Position numbers and translations under genes: made by a program. A model generated the notes under the pieces. The model worked only from the letters and a program-made list of their open reading frames with translations. It was not told the origin of the DNA and ran no database searches. Below, piece after piece: positions 13,301-22,588 of a stretch of 64,000 nucleotides of DNA. This DNA is from Lytechinus variegatus. Its lineage: Eukaryota; Echinodermata; Echinoidea; Temnopleuroida; Toxopneustidae. Numbering within the stretch: the first letter of the stretch is position 1; each line of letters opens with the position of its first letter. The stretch spans positions 4,822,001-4,886,000 of the forward strand of contig NC_054757.1 of NCBI RefSeq assembly GCF_018143015.1, given 5' to 3'.

Positions 13301-16300
13301 CTTCTCATAGTTCGGAACGATTTTACACGAGATCGGGCACGCCATCGGTTTACACCATGAACAGTCTCGTCCAGATCGAGACTTTTACGTCACGGTAGAG
13401 TATGACGAAATACCCATGGATATGAGAGGCCAATTTCTGAGATATTCGAAAGACGTTGTGACGACATTTGGGGCAAGCTACGATATGAGTAGCATCATGC
13501 ATTACGGGGCTTATGTGAGTAAATTCATTGAGGCAAAAGTCTTTCAAGAACATGGAAAATGTGTTTTGAAATACCCTTCATGACAAAGAGCAAACAAGAA
13601 GTCTTTGTCGAGAATTGGTGAATCGAAACTGCAGTTCCGTCCTCGGACTCTAGACAAACTACATTTCTTGGGGTGAGGTTTTCGTCAGCTCCGAAACATA
13701 TAACGACACTTACTCAGTGGCGTAGCTACGGGGGGGGGGGGGGCTGGGGGGGGGGGGCACGTGCCCCCCTGAGATTTGGTGTGCCCCCCCTGGTGCCCCC
13801 CAGAAAAAAATTGGCAGAGCAAAAAAAAAAGAAAAGAAAAAAGGAGAAAGAAGAAAGAAAAAGGAAAAGAAGAAAGACAGAAGAAAAAAAGAAGAGGAAA
13901 ATAAGAGGAGGAAGACGAGTGAATGAAATAATGTGAGAGGATGACTTGAAATTAAAAGAAATCTTTTCATGTTACTATATAAAATTTTTGCTGGCGCTTC
14001 GCGCCATAATTGCCTGTTCGATGGGATTCATATCTTGCTCAATAGGCTGATGTGGAGCAAGTTTTGAAGTCAATATGCAAAACATATTTTAGCTCGGACA
14101 TCGAGCTTTCATTATTTTTTTTTTCATTTACAAATTTAAGTGCTCTGTAAAATGTCCGTTTTATGGTCTACATATCAGCATTTTAAGCTCACGCTGCGTG
14201 GTCACATTGTTTGATTTGCCAAGTTCATATTGTCTACGTGTATTCCATAATGTTCCATTAAACAAATGTATTCAGAATGCCCAGATTTTAGGTCTAAATT
14301 TAAAACATGCGCGATGGCGTGCATGTTCTTTATTTAAAATGTATTTAAATTATCCAGTTTTACATCAGAATATTTATTGTCTGCTCACGCTTCACGATCG
14401 CATTATTAATGATACCCAATTGACTATATCCTATTTATGACTTACAAAATACGAATAGAGTGTCCCGCTTTTAGGTCTAAAATCTCAATTTTCTTCCTCT
14501 CGCGCTTCGCGCTCGCATCAATTGTTTAGTTACATACCTATCCCATTAATATACAAAAAGTGCTTAGAATGACCATTTTTTTTTAGGTCGGAATGCAAAA
14601 AAATTTGCTCGCGCTTCGCGCTCGCATTATTGAAATATATACCGTCTTCGTGGGTATCTGTAAGCAGTCCTTAACAGGTCCCTCTTCGATAATGCTAGAA
14701 CAGTTGATAAAAATTTCTGTTCGCGCTTGGGGGTACATACGAATCTTGTTCAGGATCACACATAACATTGCCCAGAAAATTAAATTTCAGGAAAAAATAC
14801 ATTTAAGTAAAAAAAAAAATCGCTCGCGCTTCGCGCTCGCACTTTTTATAAGGCTTATGAGATTATTTTATGTTTATGTTGTTTTATAAGAATAAAACTA
14901 ACAAGTGACTGATATAGGTGAAGATAATTTTGGGCCCCGTCCCCTATTGGCGAAAGTCGGATCCGCCCTTGTGGACACATACACACACACACCGGAAAAA
15001 TGTCCGGTGCCCCCCTGAAAAAGCAAGGACCCCCCAGTGCCCCCCGGGAAAAAAATCCTAGCTACGCCACTGCACTTACTGATGTTCCGGTTGACAAATT
15101 TTCGACAAAGACCAGCCAGCTATTCATTGTCATTTGACAGGCATTTTCAATACATTTACTGTGTTCCTGAATTCGTTCTGCGACTCGGTGAAGTGAAAAT
15201 CCCCAGGGTCCCGTAACACAAAGGTTAGCGATTAATCGCACGCTTGATTTTTTACAATTCATTGTACATTGTAGCCAACGGAATCAATAGTAGAAAATTG
15301 TTCTACGATCATTGCTAAGTTTTGTGTTACGGGGGACTGGTCCGCCCACTTAGTGATCTTACGCTGTGGGATGGTTAGATGATTCGTTTATTAATGTATA
15401 AACGCCCCACCCCCACTTCAGCCGTGGCCGAGTGGTCTAAGGCGCCCGACTATACCATGAAAGTCCGGGGTTCGATTCCCAGTACTGCCCTTGACCAAGG
15501 CATTTTTTTTATCTAATTGTTCTTTTATATTGCATCAAATAAATTAAAATGCTTTATGCATTATTAATATCAAAGTGTGAATGTGTTTAAGGGAAAACAC
15601 ACACACGCGTAAGAAGAAACAAAAGAAAAAGGTATTTACTCTTAAAGTAAATAAGAGCGACATTTCTATTTAAGATCCGTGAAATACAGTTTTTCACCAT
15701 TTACAATTTTTTACATTTACCTTTAAGTATGTATGAAGATAGAGTAACTTCTTATGATCTAAAAGTATGATGTATATTGAAATAATATGTCGTCAGCCTT
15801 TCGTCAGCAAGTCACTTAGATTTTACCCCAAAAGATCGTTGTCTGTTGACAAGGGGTAGTTCGGCCATTTTCGAGGGGGCATGCATATACCTCTTTAGGC
15901 AGGCTTGCCTCACCTGCTGCGGGGCGAATTCGTCTCCGAGAAGAAGGGTGTCTATAGTGGTGGGAGGAGGGGAGGGGCGGGAATCGTGGTAGTGCCTTAA
16001 AAAATAAAAAAAAGTGCATAAAAAGAGAAAAGGGGGCATAAGAGGAAGTAGTGTATTAATGTGGTGTTGCAAGAAACTTGCAATCAGTTGCAAGTCAATT
16101 TTTGGTCCCTAAATCAAGCATATGTCTTGCAGTTAATTGCATTTTGCAAAACTCGGTCGCTTTGCTTCCTCGCACGATTCTTCTTTGGATAAAAAGTTAT
16201 TGTTTGCCTCTGTCATGGTTCTGAAAGCATCTTTTAATGTCACGGTCAGTGTCAACCTTAATTTGGAAGAAATGTTGCAATAGCGGAAATTCGCGGGGCA

Positions 16301-17009
16301 TAGAAAACGGAAAAGAGAAAAAAGAATAAAAGGAGAAAAATCAATAAAAAATGGGACATTTGAAATACACAAGATATATGCACCAGCAATCCAGCTTTTG
16401 AGGGTTAATCCCAATATAATCATCTGGATCTCCCACGCTTCACTCTCTCGCGTGAATATTTTCCATCAGGATCTGAAAATTAAGGTTTAAATAAATTGTA
16501 AAAGTTGAACAACCTGTTACTACCGCTGATCAAACTTTAGGACTTGACTATATTGTCAAGGATTTTGTGACTTACTTCCATTCTTTAAACTGAGAAAACA
16601 AATAAAGAAAAAAAGTTCATTATATTGGACCCTCTTTCTCTTTTGATCTGAGTGTTAAAAGATGCGTATAAAATACCTTTAGCGAAGTAAATTTTGATTT
16701 GAATTTCGACGCTCGGTCGCTTCATCCCTTGCTAATGCCATACTGGAGAGGCGCTCTTGCAGTTTGGGAGGGGAAACGGGTGGTCCTCTCTCGGGAAACC
16801 AACTGGTGTCAGTTTTCACAACCAAGTGGTTACCATGGTTACGGTGTTTGATTTGATTTCAGGCTTTCACTTTAAATGGCGAAGCAACGATCAAGACGCT
16901 GAATCCTGCATACCAAGACGTCATCGGCCAACGCGAAGGACTGTCTCAAGGAGATATTGATGGCATAGCCGAAATGTATGACTGCGCGAAGGGCTTCACT
17001 TGGTATTGA
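4682..17009 (+). CDS. Astacin-family (M12A) zinc metalloprotease, six exons, complete
   Basis: Exons join as 4682-4810, 6530-6697, 10599-10884, 12389-12597, 13311-13514 and 16863-17009, all with GT-AG borders and matching phases: 1143 nt, 380 residues. Residues 1-24 look like a signal peptide. The propeptide has GGDM at 75-78, resembling the aspartate-switch FxGD motif of astacin zymogens. An Asn/His-rich stretch (about 143-160) precedes a furin-type RKKR at 165-168. The catalytic domain has HEIGHAIGLHHE at 270-281 (zinc ligands H270, H274, H280; catalytic E271) and the Met-turn SIMHYG at 325-330 with the zinc-side tyrosine Y329. The four conserved cysteines are C213, C242, C262 and C373. The chain ends seven residues after C373, so there are no EGF or CUB domains. 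It should be a secreted, zymogen-activated endopeptidase; the substrate is unknown. In-frame upstream Met codons at 4487 and 4628 exist, but 4682 places the signal peptide at the N-terminus. Confidence 0.93.
4823..5131. mobile_element. MITE with GGGCCCGTATTCTGAA ends, in astacin intron 1
   Basis: Inverted ends GGGCCCGTATTCTGAACT and …CTTCAGAATACGGGCC. Same family as 16-327. It starts 12 bp downstream of the exon-1 splice junction. Confidence 0.75.
5228..5465. mobile_element. MITE with TACAGTGT ends, in astacin intron 1
   Basis: It runs from TACAGTGTCG to TTGTACAGTGTA. The inner core (TTTTCTAGTTCAAATTTAAA followed by a CAGTCACTATACAAGC segment) is shared with the insert at 31737-31905 inside the foldback arm, so the two are one family. 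Confidence 0.6.
5882..6048. mobile_element. Short MITE with TCCAGGGGA inverted ends
   Basis: Ends TCCAGGGGAGCGTTTCATGA and inverted …ATGAAACGGTCCCCTGGA. The inner arms repeat CTTGTCGGA in inverted copies. Decayed relatives lie at 17022-17153 and about 54600-54720. Confidence 0.75.
6530..6697 (+). CDS. Astacin exon 2 (propeptide with aspartate-switch-like motif)
   Basis: 56 codons, phase 0 at both ends, acceptor TTTTTACAG and donor GTAAGT. It carries the GGDM motif at residues 75-78, taken as the propeptide residue that caps the zinc. Confidence 0.8.
6736..7722. mobile_element. Tc1/mariner-like non-autonomous element in intron 2
   Basis: Terminal inverted repeats of about 40 bp start CAGTGCGTATCA and continue through AGTTTACACTTTGAAAAA at both ends. 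A TA dinucleotide flanks each side (6734-6735, 7723-7724), as expected for Tc1/mariner. No transposase frame remains. Confidence 0.75.
7725..8095 (+). mobile_element. Probable retroelement 3' tails ending in ATT/ATC repeat
   Basis: AT-rich sequence ends with AATAAATA-type tails. The last segment, ending GCGCTTTACAAATAAATA, runs into an ATT/ATC microsatellite (about 8018-8083). This resembles the 3' ends of LINEs and SINEs. No protein-coding part is clear. Confidence 0.35.
8211..8976. repeat. 383-bp tandem duplication in astacin intron 2
   Basis: Two consecutive copies, 8211-8593 and 8594-8976. They are almost identical: one T-run length difference, and TTTTCCAAAA versus TTTTGCAAAA near the ends. 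The unit is non-coding. Confidence 0.9.
9640..9845. repeat. Dispersed repeat also present at 61254-61452
   Basis: Shares long stretches with 61254-61452, including CTTTTCCTCTCAAAA, CTCTATACAAATACAATTAT and CAGTTCACTACCCCTTTAA. The ends and class are unclear. It lies in the astacin intron; the partner lies in the kinase intron. Confidence 0.7.
10005..10425. repeat. CAT/ATC microsatellite in astacin intron 2
   Basis: Two blocks of CAT-type trinucleotides (about 10005-10097 and 10187-10425), with CAC and AAC variants, flank a short unique segment. Reading frames here give only Ser, Ile, Met or Asp runs and are not genes. Confidence 0.95.
10470..10598 (+). promoter_or_regulatory. Long polypyrimidine tract before the exon-3 acceptor
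   Basis: About 130 nt of nearly pure C/T with few purines leads directly into the CAG acceptor at 10596-10598. It is much longer than a usual pyrimidine tract. An effect on exon-3 recognition is inferred. Confidence 0.55.
10599..10884 (+). CDS. Astacin exon 3 (propeptide end, furin site, start of mature enzyme)
   Basis: 95 codons plus 1 nt (phase 1 end). It contains an Asn/His-rich linker, the RKKR cleavage site, and YWPMAIIPV, which matches the start of mature astacin domains. The acceptor follows an unusually long pyrimidine tract. The donor GTAAGC lies inside a target-site duplication of a hAT-like insertion. Confidence 0.9.
10890..11135. mobile_element. hAT-like MITE inserted at the exon-3 splice donor
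   Basis: Ends CATGGGCGGAAATC and …GATTTCCGCCCCTG are inverted repeats of the CAnnGGCG type. Perfect 8-bp target duplications ATTGTAAG lie at 10882-10889 and 11136-11143. The duplicated octamer contains the exon-3 donor GTAAG, so a second donor-like copy exists at 11139. The interior includes C and G runs and no transposase. Confidence 0.88.
11285..11508. mobile_element. hAT-like MITE with CATGGCCGTA ends
   Basis: Ends CATGGCCGTAAGCAGC and …TATACGGCCATG. Flanking octamers CGTGGGAA (11277-11284) and CGTGGTAA (11509-11516) form an 8-bp target duplication with one mismatch. The interior has C and G runs. Confidence 0.75.
12160..12255 (+). mobile_element. SINE 3' end fragment in intron 3
   Basis: CAGGGCCCGCTGGTAGAGCA, then a segment like AACTGAAGTGG and a TTATTATTA/ATC tail, match the 3' part of the tRNA-derived SINE at 61506-61791. 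Only the tail half is present. Confidence 0.5.
12389..12597 (+). CDS. Astacin exon 4 (N-terminal catalytic subdomain)
   Basis: Codes residues 195-264, including C213, the GCWSYVGR segment with C242, and the VSLAPEC segment with C262. These are the usual astacin disulfide cysteines. It ends in phase 0 before GTATAA. Confidence 0.9.
13311..13514 (+). CDS. Astacin exon 5 (zinc site and Met-turn)
   Basis: 68 codons, phase 0 both sides. It carries HEIGHAIGLHHEQSRPDRD and SIMHYG, the two defining motifs of the family, with no missing ligand. The acceptor is CTCATAG and the donor GTGAGT. Confidence 0.95.
13715..15072. mobile_element. Complete 1.36-kb hAT-like non-autonomous element in intron 5
   Basis: Ends CAGTGGCGTAGCTACGG and …CCTAGCTACGCCACTG. 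Perfect 8-bp target duplications CACTTACT lie at 13707-13714 and 15073-15080, the hallmark size of hAT insertions. The interior has poly-G, a purine-rich AAGAAAG block, and several copies of the CGCTTCGCGCTCGC cluster. No transposase is evident. Confidence 0.88.
15206..15335. mobile_element. MITE with GGGTCCCGTAACACAAA ends
   Basis: Inverted ends GGTCCCGTAACACAAAGGTT and …TTTTGTGTTACGGGGG, about 130 bp long. A second copy lies at 43857-43980 with ends GGGCCCGTAACACAAAAC. Confidence 0.75.
15418..15585 (+). mobile_element. tRNA-derived SINE, copy 1
   Basis: The head has an A-box-like TGGCCGAGTGGTCTAAGGCG and a B-box GGGTTCGATTCCC, but no variable arm and no paired acceptor stem, so it is not a working tRNA. 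The body (CTTGACCAAGGCATT and AATGCTTTATGCATTATTAA) matches the minus-strand copy at 33106-33314. Confidence 0.75.
16863..17009 (+). CDS. Astacin exon 6 (C-terminus and stop)
   Basis: 48 codons plus TGA. It includes IGQREGLSQGDI and MYDC, the conserved end of the astacin domain, then KGFTWY and stop. There is no additional domain. Confidence 0.92.
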   Translation, partial: AFTLNGEATIKTLNPAYQDVIGQREGLSQGDIDGIAEMYDCAKGFTWY

Positions 17010-17021
17010 AGCAGATACGAA

Positions 17022-17153
17022 CCAGTGGAGCGTTTCATCATTGAAAGGTCTTGTCGGACAGTTACCATGGCAACAGTGCATCTTAGCCAGTTAAAATCAA
17101 GTAGAGTTAACAGACTCGACAAGATGAATATAAAGTTTAGGATGAAATAAATC
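17022..17153 (+). mobile_element. Decayed MITE forming the astacin 3' UTR, with AATAAA
   Basis: Beginning about 13 bp after the stop codon, CCAGTGGAGCGTTTCATCA and CAGTTACCATGGCAACAGTG match the MITE at 5882-6048. The right end has mutated to GATGAAATAAATC. This creates AATAAA at 17148-17153, the first plausible poly(A) signal. Confidence 0.55.
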
Positions 17154-18768
17154 AGAATTGTTTATGTTTAATCAATGATGATTTTATGAGATATCGATTG
17201 GTGTATGTACGTTTTAGATTTTATTTTTCTGGAGAAGCTTATCGTTTAGACTCTTATATCGCTCGTTTAAAATTACTTTGTTCGACTTACTACTGAAAGT
17301 TATTATTCGTTTAAACTTGAAAGCAGACACAGTAGAACATTAGAGATAACGTAGCTATATGAATTTATTTTTTCACGAAACCACATATGTTAACACGTCT
17401 TTGGGTTAACACTACTGCATCAACCCCTCAATTTTTATTTTCCGTATTATATATTACAATTAAATATAAGCAAATTGGGAAGTATTGATTTCAGAAAAGC
17501 ACATTTTCAAAGTATCTACATAAAGTGGAAATTCTGACTTTGATTCCAGAAAATGCCAATTCAAATATTGTATTCAGGTTGAATGTGTATTGCTATTCAA
17601 AAGGAACTAAATGATAAGTCAGATGAGGCACCAATGTATCCTTATATTTAACCAATTAAGAAAAATATATTTACATGTACTTGATTTCGCTATAATAATC
17701 ACGATATATTACTTAGTTTATAGTACACAACGGGTTTTCGCATTGTTTGATTGGTATGTGTTATTGTATTCTTGGTAGAATGGAATAAAAAAAAATTGAC
17801 TGAAATTCTCAGCTCTTTACTCTTTCGCAATTTGCAATGCCGAAGTCACACGAACGAAACCGAATCCAAGCCGAACGAAGCCGAACGTAGGGTATAATAA
17901 TTTTAGTTGGTCTGGAGTCGGTGTCGCCAGTGTATGGCCCGTCACATTTTGATCTACGGCGGCCGTACGGGGAGTCGAAAACAGTCGTTTTAACATTTTT
18001 TTTTGCAATAGTTACAATTATATGTGGTTTCAATAACAATTAATATAACGCCTGTTTTCGTCTCGCCGTACATCAAATGTGACTAGGTATAAGAGTAGAA
18101 TATGAGAGTAGCGAATTGTGAATGACGATTTGTGGTTTTGAAGTAATGGAGGCGCATACTGTAATATCATAATAGAAATTGATTCCTTACTTGGCAATTT
18201 CCTCTGATTTTCACATTGGGCACCCCCAAAGAGAGAGAGAGAGAGGGAGAGTGAGAAGAGTAGAAGGCTGATCGTCTCTCACACAAGTTTGCTATTCCCC
18301 TTTGATCTTCTGCTTGGCACCGCCGTAAAACAATGTACTACGACGGTAAGATGAATTGAGCGAATGAACTATCGAACGAGGGGCGGTGCCTTAGCTGCAG
18401 GGGTGACCTCGGGCGAGGGGAGCCAGAGGGCAGGGTGAGAGGAATCTAGAGATGTAAATCTTTGGGGAAAAAAGGATGTGCGTGAGGGGGAGTGAGGCCG
18501 AGTATGTGTACGGAAGGTTCCGTGTTGACATACTTCCCTGGTAGTCTAATAACACTTGAACTGTACCCATTTGATCGAGACTACTCTAAATTTGGCCTAA
18601 ATTACATTGGACTAATCCACTAGTCCATTTCTCATTTAGTCTACAATGCTCAGTTGGTCTAATTTCCACTTTTTCTCTTTGTTACCCCCTGTCAAATTGA
18701 AATGTGGTTCATAAACATTTCATATAGACTGTAGACCAAATGAATATTGAGCAACGGGAATTTGACAA
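17154..18768. other. Gene-free intergenic stretch
   Basis: AT-rich, with no exon, RNA gene or clear element. There is a short GA run at about 18232-18250. Short frames near 17809-18039 have no recognisable domain. Confidence 0.5.
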
Positions 18769-19560
18769 ATGAAGAGTTTGGTTGCAAAAGGGGTTAGGTC
18801 CACTTTGGACCATTCCGAGAAAAATCGTGTTTTTAATTCTCACTTATTGCAATATTCTTATGATAAACTATATTGTTATGACGTACTACCCTATCATGTG
18901 AACATAAAATTGGGTATGAAAGAAATCTACCCGTCATTTTTTTCTACATATTTTTTCACAAATTGTAATTGTGGCCCTAACCCCTTTTGCAAGCAAACTG
19001 AAATGAATCCAATCTCTATTGAATACTCATTTGAAATAAAAAAAGTGATTTTCTTTGCCACTTTTAATCACGTTTTAATGTGAATTTCAAATTTTCTTGG
19101 TATCATCAGAGCGACCAAAAAAAAAAAGGTTTTGAGCCAGAAAACACTAAAAATTTATTAAAATTGGATCTAAACCTCTTTTTACAAATGAGCTCTTCAG
19201 AAGAGTTTGGTTGCAAAAGGGTTAGGTCCATTCCAAGAAATTCATGTTTTTTTATTCTCCCATATTGCAATATTCTTATGCAAAACTAAATTTTTATGAT
19301 ACCCAACCATGTGAACATAAAATTGGGTATAAAAAAAAATCTGTCTTCATATTTTTAAAATATTTTTTTTTCAAAAAAAATTCTCTGAATTTTTTTTAAA
19401 AAAAAAGGTGATCTTTTGCCATTTTGTTCACTTTTTAATGGGAAAATTCAACTTTTCTTTGGTATTATCTTATAGAGCTACTAAAAGTCCATACATTGAA
19501 ATCACAAAAATCAAATTTGATGACAAATGGATCTCACCCTTTTGCAACTGAGCTCTTCAA
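18769..19560. repeat. Diverged tandem duplication, unit about 430 bp
   Basis: Copy 1 starts GAAGAGTTTGGTTGCAAAAG near 18771 and copy 2 starts with the same words near 19200. Both continue with CATGTGAACATAAAATTGGG and end with GAGCTCTTCA. Many substitutions and indels separate them. Confidence 0.8.
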
Positions 19561-19580
19561 AATAGGTGAATGGGTTTAAA

Positions 19581-20140
19581 GGGATGGTCCGGGCTGAAAA
19601 TATTTATATCTTAATACATAGAGTAGAATTCACTGAGCAAAATGTCGAAAATTTCATCAAAATCGGATAACAAATAATAAAGTTATTGAAGTTTAAAGTT
19701 AAGCAATATTTTGTGAAAACAGTTTCATGAATATTCATTAGGTGGGCTGATGATGTCACATCTCCACTTTCCGTTTCCTTATGTTATTTCATAAAATCTT
19801 TTTTTTTTCATTATTTCATATACTTGTGTGAATAATGTCTCCCTTGTATTGAAATAAGTTGCAGTAATAAATATCTAAGTTGTCAATCCAATTTTTACAG
19901 TTCTTGGAGGAAAAAAATTGAATAAACCTATTTTCATATAATAAAATACAAAAGAACAAGTGGGGATGTGACATCATCAGCCAACCTCATGAATATTCAT
20001 GACGACTGTTTTTACAAAATATTGCTAAACTTTAAAATTCAATAACTTTTTTATCCGATTTTGATGAAATTCTCGGCATTTTGCTCAGTGAATTCTCAGT
20101 GAATTTATTAAGCTATAAATACTTCAGCCCGGACCATCCC
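19581..20140. mobile_element. MITE with GGGATGGTCCGGGCTGAA ends
   Basis: Terminal GGGATGGTCCGGGCTGAA is inverted at the right end (TTCAGCCCGGACCATCCC). The inner arms repeat CATGAATATTCAT and TGATGATGTCACATC in inverted form. TTTAAA and TTCAAA flank it, suggesting a TTAA target. Confidence 0.85.
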
Positions 20141-20143
20141 TTC

Positions 20144-20738
20144 AAAGGGGAATCCAACCCAAATCAAAACTTGTTTTTATAAGAAAAAGAAAAATCAGAC
20201 AAGTTGATTGGTGAAAGTTTGAACAATATTGGACAAACAACAAGTTATGAATTTTTAAAAGTTGTGAATATTGGTAATCACTATACACATGGAGACTTCA
20301 AATTGGCAGCATATGGGATGTCATAGTGATGTAAGGCAAGGACTACTCTTTCATGTACTCCACTACATATAATGGCTAAAATGTAATTTTTCCCAAAAGT
20401 TTTATTTTCAAATTATATTTTTCTTTCATGAGGACATAAACAATATACTACCAGGATTATATTTAGATTACTGCACCAGGGGAAGGGGTACTTATAAGAA
20501 AAACACAAATCCCAGATTATAAAGTACATGGCCTATGGGAAAGTTGTCCTTGCCCCTTGTCATAATTTACTTACACAGTTGCCAATTTGAAATCTACATA
20601 GTATTAGTGATCTCAATTTTAAAGCAGCTATAACTTTCTTATTCCTTGTCCGATTTCTTTCAAACTTTCACCATTCTGTTTAATTTATTTTTCTCCTTCC
20701 CAACATAACATTTCATGGCTAAGGCTGGATTCCCCTTT
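20144..20738. mobile_element. MITE with AAAGGGGAATCCA ends, abutting the previous one
   Basis: Ends AAAGGGGAATCCAACCC and …GGCTGGATTCCCCTTTAA. It begins 4 bp after the preceding MITE. The right flank TTTAA fits a TTAA-type target. Confidence 0.8.
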
Positions 20739-20874
20739 AATAGGATTGAGACAGTAGTGAACGAACGGTAGTCAGACTCTGTGGGATGAAACCAAATGGG
20801 AAATAGGCGAAGTGGGTGTGGACCAATCAGCAATTTTAATAGCCCTTCCCTTCCCAACAACAGGATTGGGTAGT

Positions 20875-21150
20875 TTTTGCTCCACAACGCACGACGGCTT
20901 CAGAAACAAAGAAAATGTTGTGTCAAGTACCCTTCATGAACTACGAAGTCTTAGTCAAAACATTGATGGATCAGAGTCCGAGACTGGACATACAATATAA
21001 TATTTTGCATTTTTTACACCAGATCCGGCCGAACTGAGGACAAAACGACAAAACCGTTCTGGTTCATTAATTTTCGACAAAGACCATCAAGCTGCTCATT
21101 GTCATTTGATGGGCATTTTCAATACATTTTCTATGTTCTTGAAAAAACTT
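20875..21150. repeat. Dispersed repeat, copy 1 of a local pair
   Basis: Matches 21430-21720 over most of its length (GCTCCACAA, CTACGAAGTCTTAGTC, CCAGATCCGGCCG, AATTTTCGACAAAGA, CATTGTCATTTGATGG). A partial third copy lies at about 15085-15182. It is non-coding. Confidence 0.7.
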
Positions 21151-21151
21151 A

Positions 21152-21396
21152 TTAACAAGCATATACCGTAAGAGGTATGGTGTACTGAATGGACAAATAC
21201 ATTACTTCATTCACACTTTATAATTCATTTTATTTCAATAATTCTATCCAATTTTTCTTTTTGCCAATTGAAGCAAGACTCTTATCTGTAACCATTAAAT
21301 ATTCCTTCATTCGGAATAAAACAATATAAACTCTTTATAAAATAAAGTACACATCAAAAATACAGAATGGAATGACGTCGCTTCATAAATATATAA
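21152..21396. repeat. 245-bp direct repeat, left copy
   Basis: TTAACAAGCATATACCG through GCTTCATAAATATATAAATT is repeated at 22339-22588 with few differences, including GAATGGAATGACGTCGCTTC-type text in both. Confidence 0.9.
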
Positions 21397-21429
21397 ATTT
21401 ATCATTATATTATCATCATCATTAGTATT

Positions 21430-21720
21430 ATTTTGCTCCACAAAGTACGACGGCTCTTGGAACATAGAAAATGTGTCAAATACGCATGAACAACTACGAA
21501 GTCTTAGTCGAAAAATTATTGATGAATTAGAGTCGGGATCAGAGTCTTTTTATATATAGACTGTACATACGAAATGATATTCTGCATTTTTTCGCCAGAT
21601 CCGGCCGCACTGAGGACAAAACTGCTGTTCCGGTTCATTAATTTTCGACAAAGATCCTCCAAGCTGTTCATTGTCATTTGATGGACATTTTTAATACATG
21701 GTCTATGTTCTTGAAAGCGT
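21430..21720. repeat. Dispersed repeat, copy 2 of a local pair
   Basis: Second copy of 20875-21150. Together with the 245-bp direct repeat this suggests a segmental duplication of about 0.5 kb, later split by a MITE. Confidence 0.65.
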
Positions 21721-21751
21721 TCTGCATCGCGATGCGAAAACTCTTTTATTT

Positions 21752-22340
21752 TAAAGCTCAAGTCCACTCCAGACAAAGAAAAAAAAATCTAACTAGCATA
21801 ATGCTGAAAATTTCATCAAAATCAGATACAATATAAGCTGTGATATTTCAAAGTTTCGCTTATTTTCCTCAGAACAGTTATATGCACAACTCAGTAATAT
21901 GTAAATGAGAGAGTCGATGATGTCCATCACTCACTATTATGTTTTTTATTGTTTGAATTATACAATATTTCAAACTTTACAAAATTGACAATAATGTAAA
22001 ACTTGACTGAATAACATAATGTTAAACAATGTTAAATTCCACATGTTCAGCATGTTCAGAGAGGAATAAAACTCGATTTCACATGACAAGGGGAGAAGAT
22101 TAGAATATTTCATATTTCAAATAGTAGAATACAAAAGAAATAGTAAGTGGGTGATGTCATCGGTCCCCTCATTTGCATACCGATCAGGATGTGCCTATAA
22201 CTGTTTTGTGAAATTTAGCAAAAGTTTAAAATGTCATAACTTTCTTATATTTATTCCGATTTTGATGAAATTTTCAGTGTTATGCTTGTTTTTTTTTCTT
22301 TTTATTCAAATCAACATTTTTCTGGGATGGACTTGTCCTT
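21752..22340. mobile_element. TTAA-flanked MITE of the CAAGTCCACYCC family
   Basis: Left end TTAAAGCTCAAGTCCACTCC and right end GGGATGGACTTGTCCTTAA. TTAA at both borders fits a piggyBac-like target choice. Inner segments AAAATTTCATCAAAATC and CATCATCGACTCTC-type text recur inverted. Related copies: 45688-46291 and 46892-47486. Confidence 0.85.
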
Positions 22341-22588
22341 AACAAGCATATACCGCAAGAGGTATGGTGTACTGAATGGACAAATACATTACTTCATTCA
22401 CACTTTATAATTCATTTTATTTCAATGATTCTATCCATTTTTCTGTTTGCCAATCAGAGCAAGACTCTAATCTGTGACCATTAAATATTCATTCAAATGT
22501 TTGGAATAAAACAATAGAAACTCTTTAGAAAAAAGTACACATCAAAAATACAGAATGGAATGACGTCGCTTCATAAATATATAAATTG
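22339..22588. repeat. 245-bp direct repeat, right copy
   Basis: Partner of 21152-21396. It starts exactly at the TTAA border of the MITE, so the MITE landed at the junction preceding this copy. Confidence 0.9.

Noticed and set aside
13673..13970. Lys/Arg/Glu-rich frame and its opposite Phe/Ser frame
   Set aside because: They lie in the poly-G and purine-rich head of the hAT-like element at 13715.
15418..15492. tRNA gene (Leu/Ser-like boxes)
   Set aside because: A and B boxes are present, but the acceptor stem does not close, the long variable arm is missing, and a SINE body follows. The same applies at 33238-33307, 46508-46580 and 61506-61570.
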